Assembly (NCBI RefSeq): GCF_004363955.1
Contig: NZ_SNZR01000011.1
Span: forward strand, 682,001 to 746,000
DNA: 64,000 nt
Origin: Enterovirga rhinocerotis
GTDB lineage: Bacteria; Pseudomonadota; Alphaproteobacteria; Rhizobiales; Beijerinckiaceae
Direction of reading: 5' to 3'
Shown here: positions 32,197 through 40,456 of the stretch, piece after piece
Layout of the letters: each line of letters begins with the position of its first letter
Numbering within the stretch: the first letter of the stretch is position 1
Program-made: the position numbers and the translations under genes
The notes under the pieces: model-generated
Told to the model about the DNA's origin: nothing
Databases searched by the model: none
What the model saw: only the letters and a program-made list of their open reading frames with translations

Positions 32197-33108
32197 TTGA
32201 GGGACACGAGGAACACACGCGAATTGCGGTTCACGCATTTCGGCGCGGCAGGGTGGTCGATCACCGACGGCGAGACCGTCATCCTCCTCGATCCCTATCT
32301 GTCGCGGGTGCGGTTCCAGGGGAGGCGTTACGGACCCCACGACGCGACCGACATTCCGAACGATCCGCGTCCGGTGGTCCGGCTCGACGAATCCGCGCCG
32401 AACGACACGGCCACGATCGACCGTCACGTACCGAAGGCCGATTACATCCTCCTGTCCCACTCGCATTTCAACCACGCGATGGACATGCCCTATATCGCGC
32501 GGCGCACCGGGGCGGTGGTCATCGGGACCGAGAGCACCTGCAACATCGCCGCAAATGGCGGCGTGCCGGATGAGCAGATCCATGCCGTCCGCGGCGGCGA
32601 GGATTACGAGTACAAGACCTTTTCGCTGAAGGTGATCCCGAGCCTCCATTCGGCGCTGTCCTGCAAGCTCTACAAGGATTTCGGCACCGTTCCCCAGAAG
32701 GACGGGCCGCTGCAGCTCGATGAGTTCGTGGAAGGCGGAACGCTCGCGTATCAGATCCGCATCGGCGGCCGCGAGATCCTTTTGTTCGGCTCGATGAACT
32801 ACATCGAGCGTGAGGTTGAGGGCCTCCGGCCGGACGTCGTCTTCGTCGCCTCCGCGCCTCCGCGGCTCGAGATCCACGCCTATACGGAGCGGCTCCTGCG
32901 CAGCCTCGGGCGGCCGCGCCTCGTCGTGGCAACCCATTGGGACGACCAGGGATTGCCCTTCGGTGCCAGCCAGGACAAGGCGCTCGCTCAGACCGACGCC
33001 TTCATCCGCGAGGTCAAGGCCGTGTCGCCGGATTCGGAAGTGTTCGTTCCCCCGCACTTCCAGACGCTGGTCCTGGACGCGTCGGGCACCATGCGCGTCG
33101 CCTCCTGA
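32197..33108 (+). CDS. MBL-fold metallo-hydrolase (UlaG-like)
   Basis: Hydrolase of 303 residues of the metallo-beta-lactamase fold, with the opening RFTHFGAAGWSITDGETVIL. The first metal motif reads LSHSHFNHAMD; the aspartate of the usual HxHxDH is replaced by Asn, so one of the two metal sites may be altered. Later histidines are in PSLHSAL and VATHWDDQG. The start is uncertain: TTG 32197 has GGCGAGG five bases upstream, while an in-frame TTG at 32155 is less well placed. Substrate unknown; it lies next to a Bug protein and an ABC importer. Confidence 0.82.
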   Translation: MRDTRNTRELRFTHFGAAGWSITDGETVILLDPYLSRVRFQGRRYGPHDATDIPNDPRPVVRLDESAPNDTATIDRHVPKADYILLSHSHFNHAMDMPYIARRTGAVVIGTESTCNIAANGGVPDEQIHAVRGGEDYEYKTFSLKVIPSLHSALSCKLYKDFGTVPQKDGPLQLDEFVEGGTLAYQIRIGGREILLFGSMNYIEREVEGLRPDVVFVASAPPRLEIHAYTERLLRSLGRPRLVVATHWDDQGLPFGASQDKALAQTDAFIREVKAVSPDSEVFVPPHFQTLVLDASGTMRVAS

Positions 33109-33261
33109 GGCACGCCGCCCTTCACGGACTTGCCGGCGTGCTCCGACCGATGGGCGCAGCACGCTGCTTCCAGGGTTTATTCCGCCGTTCCGCAGCGTGC
33201 TCCAGCATGAGAGGCGGACCGGCGCCGGCCGGCCCGCAGTGACGGGATGCGGTCACGAGAC

Positions 33262-33301
33262 TGAAGCAGGCTGCGCCGTCGCCGCGCGGCAGCCTGCTTC
33301 A
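33262..33301 (-). terminator. Strong hairpin after the ABC importer operon
   Basis: Thirteen-base perfect arms TGAAGCAGGCTGC and GCAGCCTGCTTCA flank a 14-base GC-rich loop, 13 bases downstream of the stop of the reverse-strand binding-protein gene and between convergent genes. There is no T-run, so it may stabilise the mRNA end or act with Rho. Confidence 0.5.
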
Positions 33302-33314
33302 GGGCATCGAAGGC

Positions 33315-34361
33315 TCAGCTCAGGATCTTGACGCTGGCCGGGTCGAAGGGCTTGCTCGCCGCTTCGGCATCGACCGCGCCGGCGATCTCGGTGTTCACCG
33401 ACTTCGCGACCTGCGGCAGGCGGGGAAGGAGCTTCAGCTCGAGCCCCCACTGGCCGAGATTCTGCATGTTCGCGATCTCCGCCGGCGACAGCGCCGCCCT
33501 GACCTCCGAGAAGGACTTCGCATTCCAGACGGGGTCGAAGGCGGAAGCCGTCTCGATCACGGTCTCCGGGATGCCCTTGGCCGGATCGAGCGACCGGAAC
33601 CAGCCGTTCGTCAGCTTGTGGTTCTGGCTCGCATAGAAGACCGCCTCGGAATGCGCGCGCAGGAAGCGCTTCAGAACGTCTGGCTTCTTCTGCACGAAGT
33701 CGCTGCGCGCCGAGAGGACCATGGCCGGGGTCGTGTTGTGCGACAGCACCGTGGCGTGCCCGGCATCCTCGAAGAAGGCGACCCACGGATCCCAGTGGAA
33801 GAACGCCTCGATCCGCTGCGTGCGGACGGCGTCCGTCAGTTCGGCCGTTCCGATATTGACGAAGGTGACGTCGCGGCCGGGCGTCAGGCCCGCCGCGCGG
33901 ACGGCGTCCTGCGCATTCTGGAAGGCCGTGATGCCGAACAGGCCGTAGACCTGCTTGCCCTTCAGATCCGCCATCGTCTTGATGCCGGACTTCGTCGTCG
34001 CGAGGATGGCGGAGCGGAAGCGCGACTGCAGCGCGACGGTGGTGATGGGCGCGCCGACCGCCATCATGGTCACGGCCGAGAAGTCGGACACGCTTCCGAT
34101 ATCGGCCGCGTTGGAGGCGAGCGCCTCGTTGATGGCGGGCGAGCCGTTCATCTGGGTCATCTGGATGCGCAGGCCGTTCCGCGCCGGAATGTCCGTGCGC
34201 AGCAGCGCGTGCTGGGCCTGGGCCGACACCGTCACGGTGTTCGTCCAGCACATCCGCACGAGGTCGCCTTCCTGCGCCCGCAGGATGGTCGGCGCCGCGA
34301 GGGGCACGACGGCCGCGCCGGCGGCGAGCCGGCCGAAACCGCGCCGGGTCAGGGTGCTCAT
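33315..34361 (-). CDS. ABC substrate-binding protein, nitrate/sulfonate/taurine type
   Basis: Periplasmic NMT1/SsuA-like binding protein of 348 residues. A twin-arginine signal (TRRGFGRLAAGAAVVPLAA, cleaved near TILRAQ) leads into family blocks such as GSPAINEALASNAADIGSVS and LKGKQVYGLFG. It is the last of three genes (permease, ATPase, binding protein) and overlaps the ATPase stop by ATGA. The solute is probably a small organic anion such as a sulfonate. Exact ligand unknown. Confidence 0.9.
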   Translation of the reverse strand: MSTLTRRGFGRLAAGAAVVPLAAPTILRAQEGDLVRMCWTNTVTVSAQAQHALLRTDIPARNGLRIQMTQMNGSPAINEALASNAADIGSVSDFSAVTMMAVGAPITTVALQSRFRSAILATTKSGIKTMADLKGKQVYGLFGITAFQNAQDAVRAAGLTPGRDVTFVNIGTAELTDAVRTQRIEAFFHWDPWVAFFEDAGHATVLSHNTTPAMVLSARSDFVQKKPDVLKRFLRAHSEAVFYASQNHKLTNGWFRSLDPAKGIPETVIETASAFDPVWNAKSFSEVRAALSPAEIANMQNLGQWGLELKLLPRLPQVAKSVNTEIAGAVDAEAASKPFDPASVKILS

Positions 34362-35188
34362 GATACCTCTTCCTCTTTCTGCCAATCGGGCTTCAGCGTC
34401 TCCCAGAGCTCGCTGACGGTGGACACGAACCAGGGATCGGAGCGCATCTCGGCCGTGCGCGGCCGGGGCAGCGGCACGAGCACCTCCTCCCGGATGCGGC
34501 CGGGGCGCGGGCTCATCACGACGACGCGATCGGCCAGGAAGACGGCTTCTTCGATCCCGTGCGTGACGAAGACCACGGTCTTGCCGGCCTCCGACGAGAT
34601 GCGGGCGATCTCCTCCTGCAGGAGCACCCGCGTCTGCGCGTCGAGGGCGCCGAACGGCTCGTCCATGAGCAGGATGTCGGGATCGGGGGCGAGGGCGCGC
34701 GCGATCGCGGCGCGCTGCTTCATCCCGCCCGAGATCTCGTGCGGGTACTTGTCCTCGAATCCGGTGAGGCGGACGGTGTCGATCAGCGCGCGCGCCCGCT
34801 CGGCCCGTTCGGCCCGGCCGACGCCCTTGGCCTTGAGGCCGAATTCGACGTTCTTCTGGACGGTCATCCACCCGAACAGCGCGTAGTCCTGGAACACCAC
34901 CGTCCGCGAGGGATCCGGCCCGGTGATTGGATGCCCGTCCTGGAGGATGCGCCCGGTTGTCGCCGGCTGGAACCCGGCCAAGATGTTGAGCAGGGTGGAT
35001 TTTCCGCAGCCCGAGGGGCCGAGCAGGGAGACGAACTCCCCGCGCGCGATGGTGAGCGACACGCCGTCGAGGGCGATGACCGCTCCGTCGCCGGCGGTGC
35101 CGTAGACCTTCCCGACATTGCCGATCTCGATCTGGGCGGATGGCCCGGACGGCGCGGCGGCGGCGGCTTTCGTCATGGTCATGGTCAT
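34358..35188 (-). CDS. ABC transporter ATPase, SsuB/TauB type
   Basis: ATPase of 276 residues. Walker A GPSGCGKST is at about 57-65, the signature ISGGMKQRAAIARAL near 153 and Walker B ILLMDEPFGALDAQT next to it, with FVTHGIEEAV as the switch. The YPHEISGG wording is typical of nitrate/taurine importers. The chosen start opens MTMTMTKAA at 35188, 13 bases after the permease stop; longer N termini would overlap the permease gene. It works with the neighbours at 33315 and 35202. Confidence 0.92.
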   Translation of the reverse strand: MTMTMTKAAAAAPSGPSAQIEIGNVGKVYGTAGDGAVIALDGVSLTIARGEFVSLLGPSGCGKSTLLNILAGFQPATTGRILQDGHPITGPDPSRTVVFQDYALFGWMTVQKNVEFGLKAKGVGRAERAERARALIDTVRLTGFEDKYPHEISGGMKQRAAIARALAPDPDILLMDEPFGALDAQTRVLLQEEIARISSEAGKTVVFVTHGIEEAVFLADRVVVMSPRPGRIREEVLVPLPRPRTAEMRSDPWFVSTVSELWETLKPDWQKEEEVS

Positions 35189-35201
35189 GCTCGTGGGTGC
35201 C

Positions 35202-36038
35202 TCAGAGCCGCTCGGACGGGGCCCAGGCATTGACCCGGCGCTCGACTTGTTCGAGCGCGGCCGACATCGCGAGGCCGACGAGCCCGATCGTCACCATGCC
35301 GGCGACGACGTTGTTGATCTGAAAGAGCGTGCGGGACTGCTGGATGAGGTAGCCGAGGCCGGTCTGGGCCGCGATCAGCTCCGCCGTGACGACGCACATC
35401 CAGCCGATCCCGAGCGCGATCCGCAGGCCGGGCAGGACGATCGGCAGGGAGGCGGGGATAAGCACGTCGAACAGCAGCATGCTGGGCTTCGCGCCGAGGC
35501 AGAGCGCCGCGTTCATCTGGTTCCGGTCGAGGCTGCGGACGGCCGTGTAGGTCGCGACGAAGGCGGGAAAGACGGCGCCGAGGAAGACGAGGAAGTAGGA
35601 GGCGGCGTCGCCGAGGCCGAACCAGAGGATCGTGATCGGGATCCAGGCGAGGGGCGGGATCGGCCGCAGCGCCTCGATGACGGGCCGCACGTAATCCGAG
35701 ACCGTGCGCCACCAGCCGCAGAGAAGGCCGAGGGCGATGCCCACGACGCAGGCGATCAGATAGCCGATCGCGACGCGCTGGAGGCTCGCGCCGAGATGCA
35801 CCCAGAGCGATCCGTCGATCGCCATCTGCCAGAGGGCCTCGGCGACGGCGATCGGGGAGGGCAGCATGAAGCCGTCGACGATGCCCGTGGTGGTGAGCAG
35901 CTGCCAGACGAGGAAGAACACGCCGAGCCCCACAAACGCCCGGAAGCCGCGCGTCTTGGGCAGGCGGACCAGGGGGCGCCCGGTCGTCGCGGCGGGGCGG
36001 GCCAGGGCCGCCGATGGGCTCGACATTGCCATCTCCAT
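35202..36038 (-). CDS. ABC permease, SsuC/TauC type
   Basis: Inner-membrane permease of 278 residues with six predicted helices, the first being FVGLGVFFLVWQLLTTTGI. The EAA-type loop is AALCLGAKPSMLLFDVLIPA, and LRPIPPLAWIPITILWFGLG is a strong family block. First gene of the importer operon, divergent from the TrmB-like regulator gene at 36269, with two palindromes in the shared control region. Confidence 0.93.
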   Translation of the reverse strand: MEMAMSSPSAALARPAATTGRPLVRLPKTRGFRAFVGLGVFFLVWQLLTTTGIVDGFMLPSPIAVAEALWQMAIDGSLWVHLGASLQRVAIGYLIACVVGIALGLLCGWWRTVSDYVRPVIEALRPIPPLAWIPITILWFGLGDAASYFLVFLGAVFPAFVATYTAVRSLDRNQMNAALCLGAKPSMLLFDVLIPASLPIVLPGLRIALGIGWMCVVTAELIAAQTGLGYLIQQSRTLFQINNVVAGMVTIGLVGLAMSAALEQVERRVNAWAPSERL

Positions 36039-36111
36039 ATGTGAGCAGCCCGAACCCTATTTCGTCGGGATTTTCCGTCAACGCGAAACTGGCCGACGAG
36101 CGTCTACAAAC

Positions 36112-36138
36112 GATGCATCTGTTGACGAAATATGCATC
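36112..36138. promoter_or_regulatory. Inverted repeat GATGCAT-N13-ATGCATC
   Basis: Perfect seven-base arms (36112-36118 and 36132-36138) lie in the divergent control region between the permease and the TrmB-like gene, close to the permease start. They are a candidate operator; the protein that binds is unknown. Confidence 0.45.
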
Positions 36139-36177
36139 AATTTGCCGTTTGACGTGACGAAGGACGGAATGGCTTGA

Positions 36178-36204
36178 ACTGAATTCTTCGCAAGAATATT
36201 CAGT
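36178..36204. promoter_or_regulatory. Double palindrome upstream of the TrmB-like regulator
   Basis: Outer arms ACTGAAT and ATTCAGT enclose inner arms ATTCTT-CGC-AAGAAT, giving a nested 27-base dyad 65 bases upstream of the regulator ATG. It is AT-rich compared with its surroundings. It is a likely operator for the adjacent regulator. Confidence 0.5.
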
Positions 36205-36268
36205 GTCGACAAACGCCGACACGCTCAATAATTGGCCTGACGGCAAGAAATTGGCTAGGGAGGCGCCT

Positions 36269-37024
36269 ATGAAGCTCGAAGAGCAGCTCGCCCGGATCGG
36301 GATCGTCGGGACCTGCTACAAGGTCTACACGGCGGCGATGGGGTTGAAGGAGGCGCCGGTGGCGCAGGTGGCCGCCGAGGCCGGGGTCGCCCGCACCAGC
36401 GCCTATGACGCGCTCGTCAAGCTGGAACAGGACGGGCTGGTGGCCTTCGCGCAGCGCGCCGGGCGGCGCGTCGTGATCGCGCACGAGCCGAACGTCCTGC
36501 TCGAGCGGGCGGATGCGCGGCGCCAGCTCCTCAACGACCTCGTGCCGACCCTGCGCTCCATCTACAATGCGGGCAGCGGGCGGCCCCATGTGCAGCTCCA
36601 CGAAGGGCGCGAGGGGATCCGGAAGGCGCTGTGGGACACGCTCTCGGGCGAGGCGCCCCTCCTACGCGCCACCTTCGCCATGAGCGAGCTGCTCGACGCG
36701 CCGGGCCTGCCGGAGATCGACGAGTACTTCGCCGAGCGCCAGCGCCGGGGCATCTGGATGCGGGTCATCCGTTCGCCTGAGCGCGACGTCCTGCCGATCT
36801 GGCCGACGAGCGAGGCGGATCTGCGCGAGCTGCGCTTCGCGCCCGAATCCGTCCTCCTCGCGATGACGACCTTCGTCTACGGCTCGCGCGTCTGCCTGAT
36901 CTCCTCGGTGCGCGAGAGCTACGGCCTCATCATCGAGAGCCGCGAATTCGCCGCCTTCCAGACCGCCCTCTTCGATGCCCTCTGGGGCATCAGCGTGCCG
37001 GTGCCGCCGGCTCCGTCCGATTGA
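36269..37024 (+). CDS. TrmB-family-like transcriptional regulator
   Basis: Regulator of 251 residues. The N-terminal winged helix (KVYTAAMGLKEAPVAQVAAE and RTSAYDALVKLEQDGLV, about 18-60) is TrmB-like, followed by a phospholipase-D-like sensor domain including PHVQLHEGREGIRKALWD. ATG 36269 has AGGGAGG upstream; the frame also extends into the control region. It is divergent from the ABC importer operon and probably controls it. Its stop is 55 bases before adh2XL. Confidence 0.85.
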   Translation: MKLEEQLARIGIVGTCYKVYTAAMGLKEAPVAQVAAEAGVARTSAYDALVKLEQDGLVAFAQRAGRRVVIAHEPNVLLERADARRQLLNDLVPTLRSIYNAGSGRPHVQLHEGREGIRKALWDTLSGEAPLLRATFAMSELLDAPGLPEIDEYFAERQRRGIWMRVIRSPERDVLPIWPTSEADLRELRFAPESVLLAMTTFVYGSRVCLISSVRESYGLIIESREFAAFQTALFDALWGISVPVPPAPSD

Positions 37025-37079
37025 CGGGGGCCGCCCATTGTCGGACATCCCCGTCAACTCCCCTATCCGGTTCGAACCC

Positions 37080-38102
37080 ATGCTCTCCCTCCAGACCCAC
37101 GGCGACCGCGACCTGCGGCTCGAAGAGATCGCGCCGCCGCCGCCGCCCGCGCCGGGCGAGGTGCAGATCCGCATCCGCGCGGTCGGGCTCAACTATCTCG
37201 ACCTCTGGGGCTTCCGCGGCATGGCCTTCGCCAAGCGCAAGATGCCGCAAGCCGCCGGCGTCGAGGCGGCGGGCGAGATCGTCTGCGTCGGCGAGGGCGT
37301 CGAGGGCTTCGCCCCCGGCGACGTCGTCACGGCCTACGGCGCCGATACCTGCGGCACCTGCAAGGCCTGCCGCGAGGGCCGCGACAACCTCTGCGAGAAC
37401 GTCGCCGGCATCATGGGCTTCCACATCGACGGGTTTGCGCGCGAGCTGCTGAACCGGCCGGCCCGCCTGACGATCAAAGCCCCGCCGGGCGTCTCCTTCC
37501 AGGAGGCCGCCTGCGCGCCGATCGGCTTCGGCACCGTCCAGCACATGCTGTTCGACAATGCCCGGCTCGAGCCCGGCGAATCCGTCCTCGTCCATGCCGG
37601 CGGCTCGGGCATCGGCACGGCGGCGATCCTGATGGCGAAGGCGATCGGCTGCGAGGTCTTCACCACGGTCGGCGACGACGAAAAGGGCGCGAAGGCGAAG
37701 GCGCTCGGCGCCGACCACGTCATCAACTACCGCGAGGACCGCTTCGAGGGCGCCGTGCGGAAGCTCACCGGCCGCAAGGGCGTCGACGTCGTCTTCGAGC
37801 ATGTCGGCGCCGATACCTGGAACGGCTCGCTCCTCGTCTTGAAGCGCGGCGGGCGCCTCGTCACCTGCGGCGCGACCTCCGGCCCCACGGCCAGCATCAA
37901 CCTGATGCAGCTCTTCCAGCAGCAATACCGGATCACCGGCTCCTTCGGCTGCCGCATCGAGAACATCCGCCAAGCCCTCGACAAGATGGCGGGCGGGATG
38001 AAGCCCGTCATCGATTCCGTCTTCCCCCTCGCCGAGTTCGAACGCGGCCTCGCCCGGATCGAGGGCCGACAGGTCTTCGGCAAGGTGATCGTGACGCTCT
38101 GA
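37080..38102 (+). CDS. adh2XL: Zinc-type alcohol dehydrogenase/enoyl reductase of the AcpXL pathway
   Basis: MDR-family oxidoreductase of 340 residues. Structural-zinc cysteines are in DTCGTCKACREGRDNLCENV (residues about 89-108), the nucleotide motif is VHAGGSGIGTAAI, and VFEHVGADTWNGSLLVLKRG matches the Adh2XL proteins I recall from rhizobial acpXL operons. It probably reduces an intermediate in very-long-chain acyl synthesis. In rhizobia this gene follows the two fabF genes; here it is separated from them by about 6 kb of transport and regulatory genes. Confidence 0.88.
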   Translation: MLSLQTHGDRDLRLEEIAPPPPPAPGEVQIRIRAVGLNYLDLWGFRGMAFAKRKMPQAAGVEAAGEIVCVGEGVEGFAPGDVVTAYGADTCGTCKACREGRDNLCENVAGIMGFHIDGFARELLNRPARLTIKAPPGVSFQEAACAPIGFGTVQHMLFDNARLEPGESVLVHAGGSGIGTAAILMAKAIGCEVFTTVGDDEKGAKAKALGADHVINYREDRFEGAVRKLTGRKGVDVVFEHVGADTWNGSLLVLKRGGRLVTCGATSGPTASINLMQLFQQQYRITGSFGCRIENIRQALDKMAGGMKPVIDSVFPLAEFERGLARIEGRQVFGKVIVTL

Positions 38103-38118
38103 GGGCGGGCGCCCCCGC

Positions 38119-38282
38119 TTCTCCCCTTGCGGGAGAAGCTCGCCCTCGGGCTCGACCCGAGGGTCGAGTTGCGCGTCAGCGCAACCGGATGAGGGGCAAG
38201 GAGACACGCCGTCGACGCAAGGTGCGCACCCCTCACCCGGCCGACGCTTCGCGTCGCTCGACCTCTCCCGCAAGGGGAGAGG
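38119..38282. repeat. Nested palindromic intergenic repeat (REP-like)
   Basis: CTCCCCTTGCGGGAG at the left is inverted as CTCCCGCAAGGGGAG at the right. GGATGAGGGG / CCCCTCACC lie between, with CTCGGGCTCGACCCGAG and GTTGCGCGTCAGCGCAAC as internal hairpins. The right half is read through by the C terminus of the HTH-repeat gene (residues SPLAGEVERREASAG). Confidence 0.75.
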
Positions 38283-39456
38283 TATGCGCCAGCCTGCGCC
38301 GCCCCCGCCGCACGCGCCCATACGCCTCCGGCAAATCCCACGGCCGCCCCCAGCCCTTCGTGCGCATCCAATACCCGACCCGCTCCGGCGTCGCGCCGAC
38401 GCGCGCGGCGATGAAGGCGAGGGAGAGGCCCGTCGTCTGGACGAGCTCGCGCGCCGCCGCCACCACCTCCGGCGGATAGCGCCCGCGGCGCCGGCGCCCT
38501 TTCGCCGCCGCCGGATTCCGCACCCAGCCGCGCCGCGCGATCCAGCGGTAGAGCGTCGCCCGGCCGATCCCGGCGCGTTCGGCCACGCGCCGCAGCGGCA
38601 GGGTCGATCCGGTGACGAGGTCCCGCGCCGTCCCGACCGCATCGCCGCCATAGGGCCGCCCGAGCCGCCGCGAGCGGTAGAAATCCGGCCTGCGCGTTCC
38701 GGACGGCGTCAGGCGCTCCGGCGGCGCCGGGCGCCGCCAGCCGCCGAGCCTCGCCCAGCGATAGAGCGTCCCGCGATAGACCCCGAGCGCCCGCCCGATC
38801 CGCTCCATCGCCTCCCGCGATCCCTCGACCCTGGCGCGCGCCGCCTCCCGCAGCTCCGCGGGGTAGGCGCAGCCGGGACGGCGCGAGGCGCGCGTCCCGT
38901 CGTCCGACCGGACACTCCCTCCCTCGTGATCCTGAGGAGCCGCCGCAGGCTGCGTCTCGAAGGACGCAGACCGGTGTTGCGGGCTGCGAGACAGCCGCTT
39001 CGCGGCGTCCTCGGCATGATGCGGTCGTGGATCGCGCGCCCCCGCTCCGGTCCCATCGCGCCCACCGTCATGGCGAGGAGGCGAAGCCGACGAAGCAACC
39101 CAGGGGCCGTCCGTGCTGCGGCCAGGCTGGATTGCTTCGGGGAGCCTGTCATCGGGCCGGCCGAAGGCCGGACCCGTTGGCTCGCAAAGACGGGACGCGT
39201 CCCCCGCCATCTCGGCGCCACCCGCCTCGCAGGCGACGCTCGCCTCGCCGGCGACGCTCGCCCGCCGCCACCCGAACCGCCGCGCCCACCGCCCGATCGT
39301 GTCGGCCGGCACCCCGCATCGCAAGGCGCCCTCGCGATAGCTCAGGCCGGACTCGACGATGAGGGCGCGGGCGGAGGCGACGACCTCGGCGGGGTAGGCG
39401 TGACCGGAGGCGGGTGGGGAGCGGACCGTATTTGGCCGAGCGGCAGTAGTCACCAT
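38233..39456 (-). CDS. Protein with four HTH repeats interrupted by repeat-derived sequence
   Basis: A 407-residue protein with four copies of a 45-residue helix-turn-helix unit: residues about 20-66 (YPAEVVASARALIVESGLSY), 194-240 (YPAELREAARARVEGS), 263-310 (DAVGTARDLVTG) and 321-367 (YPPEVVAAARELVQTTGLSL). Each ends in a TLYRWxxRxGWxR-like motif, resembling transposase or terminase-type HTH domains. The region between units 1 and 2 (about 75-190) is translated from two palindromic repeats of intergenic type, and the extreme C terminus from a third. It may be a DNA-binding protein or a decaying gene held open by high GC. Confidence 0.6.
   Translation of the reverse strand: MVTTAARPNTVRSPPASGHAYPAEVVASARALIVESGLSYREGALRCGVPADTIGRWARRFGWRRASVAGEASVACEAGGAEMAGDASRLCEPTGPAFGRPDDRLPEAIQPGRSTDGPWVASSASPPRHDGGRDGTGAGARDPRPHHAEDAAKRLSRSPQHRSASFETQPAAAPQDHEGGSVRSDDGTRASRRPGCAYPAELREAARARVEGSREAMERIGRALGVYRGTLYRWARLGGWRRPAPPERLTPSGTRRPDFYRSRRLGRPYGGDAVGTARDLVTGSTLPLRRVAERAGIGRATLYRWIARRGWVRNPAAAKGRRRRGRYPPEVVAAARELVQTTGLSLAFIAARVGATPERVGYWMRTKGWGRPWDLPEAYGRVRRGRRRLAHTSPLAGEVERREASAG
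38930..39025. repeat. Palindromic repeat inside coding sequence (CCTGAGGAGCC type)
   Basis: The stretch begins GATCCTGAGGAGCCGCCGCA, continues with GTCTCGAAGGACGCAG and closes with CGGCATGATGC. It is the kind of repeat normally found between genes in alphaproteobacteria. Here it lies within the HTH-repeat gene and does not break its frame. Confidence 0.6.
39065..39193. repeat. Palindromic repeat inside coding sequence (GAAGCAACCCAG type)
   Basis: GTCATGGCGAGGAGGCGAAG at the left, then CGAAGCAACCCAG, is mirrored by CTGGATTGCTTCG and CTCGCAAAGACGG at the right. It is the same family as 26819-26910. Its length and phase keep the HTH-repeat gene open. Confidence 0.65.
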
Positions 39457-39567
39457 TCTGCGAATATATTCTTATTGCCGTGCTAGGGAAATCCCCGGCG
39501 AGCCGAGGCCTTAAAATGTTATGCGCCGAGAAGCGGGCGAGTTCGTCTACAAGGGTAGGGCAGCCGG

Positions 39568-39590
39568 GGCTGCGCACATTGTGCGCAGCC
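39568..39590. promoter_or_regulatory. Palindrome upstream of the methylase cassette
   Basis: Ten-base perfect arms GGCTGCGCAC and GTGCGCAGCC around ATT lie 15-48 bases upstream of the two possible methylase start codons. It is a candidate operator, or an mRNA hairpin masking translation. Confidence 0.5.
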
Positions 39591-39637
39591 GGCTTATCGG
39601 CATAATGTCGCAGCGGTTGGGGGAGTGCCGCGCTAGA

Positions 39638-40456
39638 ATGACTATCGCGCCTTTTTTGAAGTGGGCGGGCGGAAAGCGCTGGCTGGTTCCAAAATTGCGG
39701 GGCGTAGTGCCCAGAAATTTTGGTCTGTATATCGAGCCCTTTCTGGGCAGCGGCGCGGCTTTTTTTGCTCTCAAGCCAGATCGGGCAATCTTGTCCGACG
39801 TAAATCCCTGGCTGATCGATACGTATCGTGCGGTGCGGGATAATCCAGATCAGGTGAAACAGGCGCTGAGCCGCCATCATGATCTACATAGTCGTGAATA
39901 CTACTATCAAGTTCGCGATGCGTCTTTTGACGACCGCGCTCAGCGTGCAGCGCAGTTGCTTTATTTGAATCGTACTTGCTGGAACGCTCTATTCAGGGTT
40001 AATCGAGATGGAAAATTTAACGTTCCTATTGGTACGAAAACGAAAGTAATAGGCGCTGATGATGATTTTGATATCTGGGCAAATGCTCTACAGTTTGCCG
40101 AGATTGTTCGTCAGGATTTTCAGGTTACAATATCTAATGCTAATTATGGAGATTTTATATTCGCTGATCCACCTTATGTTACAACTCACTCGACAAACGG
40201 TTTCATTAAATACAATGAAAATCTTTTCTCTTGGGATGATCAGATTCGACTAGCAGATGCGTGCGCCGCAGCCGCACGGCGGGGCGCCACGGCGGTCATT
40301 AGCAACGCATCGCACGAATCCGTCGTCGCCCTTTACGAAGAGCGTGGGGCCAGCATCGAATTTGTTGATCGGCATTCAGTGATCGCATCGGCTGGGTCAA
40401 AGCGACGGGTGGTTACGGAGCTGTTGGCTATCATGAGGCCGATGCTATGCCACTAG
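39638..40456 (+). CDS. dam: DNA adenine methylase (Dam/D12 class)
   Basis: N6-adenine DNA methyltransferase of 272 residues. The D12-class motifs are intact: FLKWAGGKRW (6-15) and YIEPFLGSGAAFF (31-43) for S-adenosylmethionine, and catalytic DPPY at 177-180 (IFADPPYVTTHS). The recognition sequence is unknown. Codon use is much richer in A/T than the chromosome, showing recent transfer. ATG 39638 starts at the conserved N terminus; ATG 39605 is an alternative. It overlaps the next gene by 10 bases and heads a three-gene operon with a membrane protein and a DGQHR protein. Confidence 0.92.
   Translation: MTIAPFLKWAGGKRWLVPKLRGVVPRNFGLYIEPFLGSGAAFFALKPDRAILSDVNPWLIDTYRAVRDNPDQVKQALSRHHDLHSREYYYQVRDASFDDRAQRAAQLLYLNRTCWNALFRVNRDGKFNVPIGTKTKVIGADDDFDIWANALQFAEIVRQDFQVTISNANYGDFIFADPPYVTTHSTNGFIKYNENLFSWDDQIRLADACAAAARRGATAVISNASHESVVALYEERGASIEFVDRHSVIASAGSKRRVVTELLAIMRPMLCH

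Noticed and set aside
38233-39456. Transposase gene of an insertion sequence
   Set aside because: HTH units resemble transposase N-terminal domains, but there is no catalytic DDE domain and no terminal inverted repeats.
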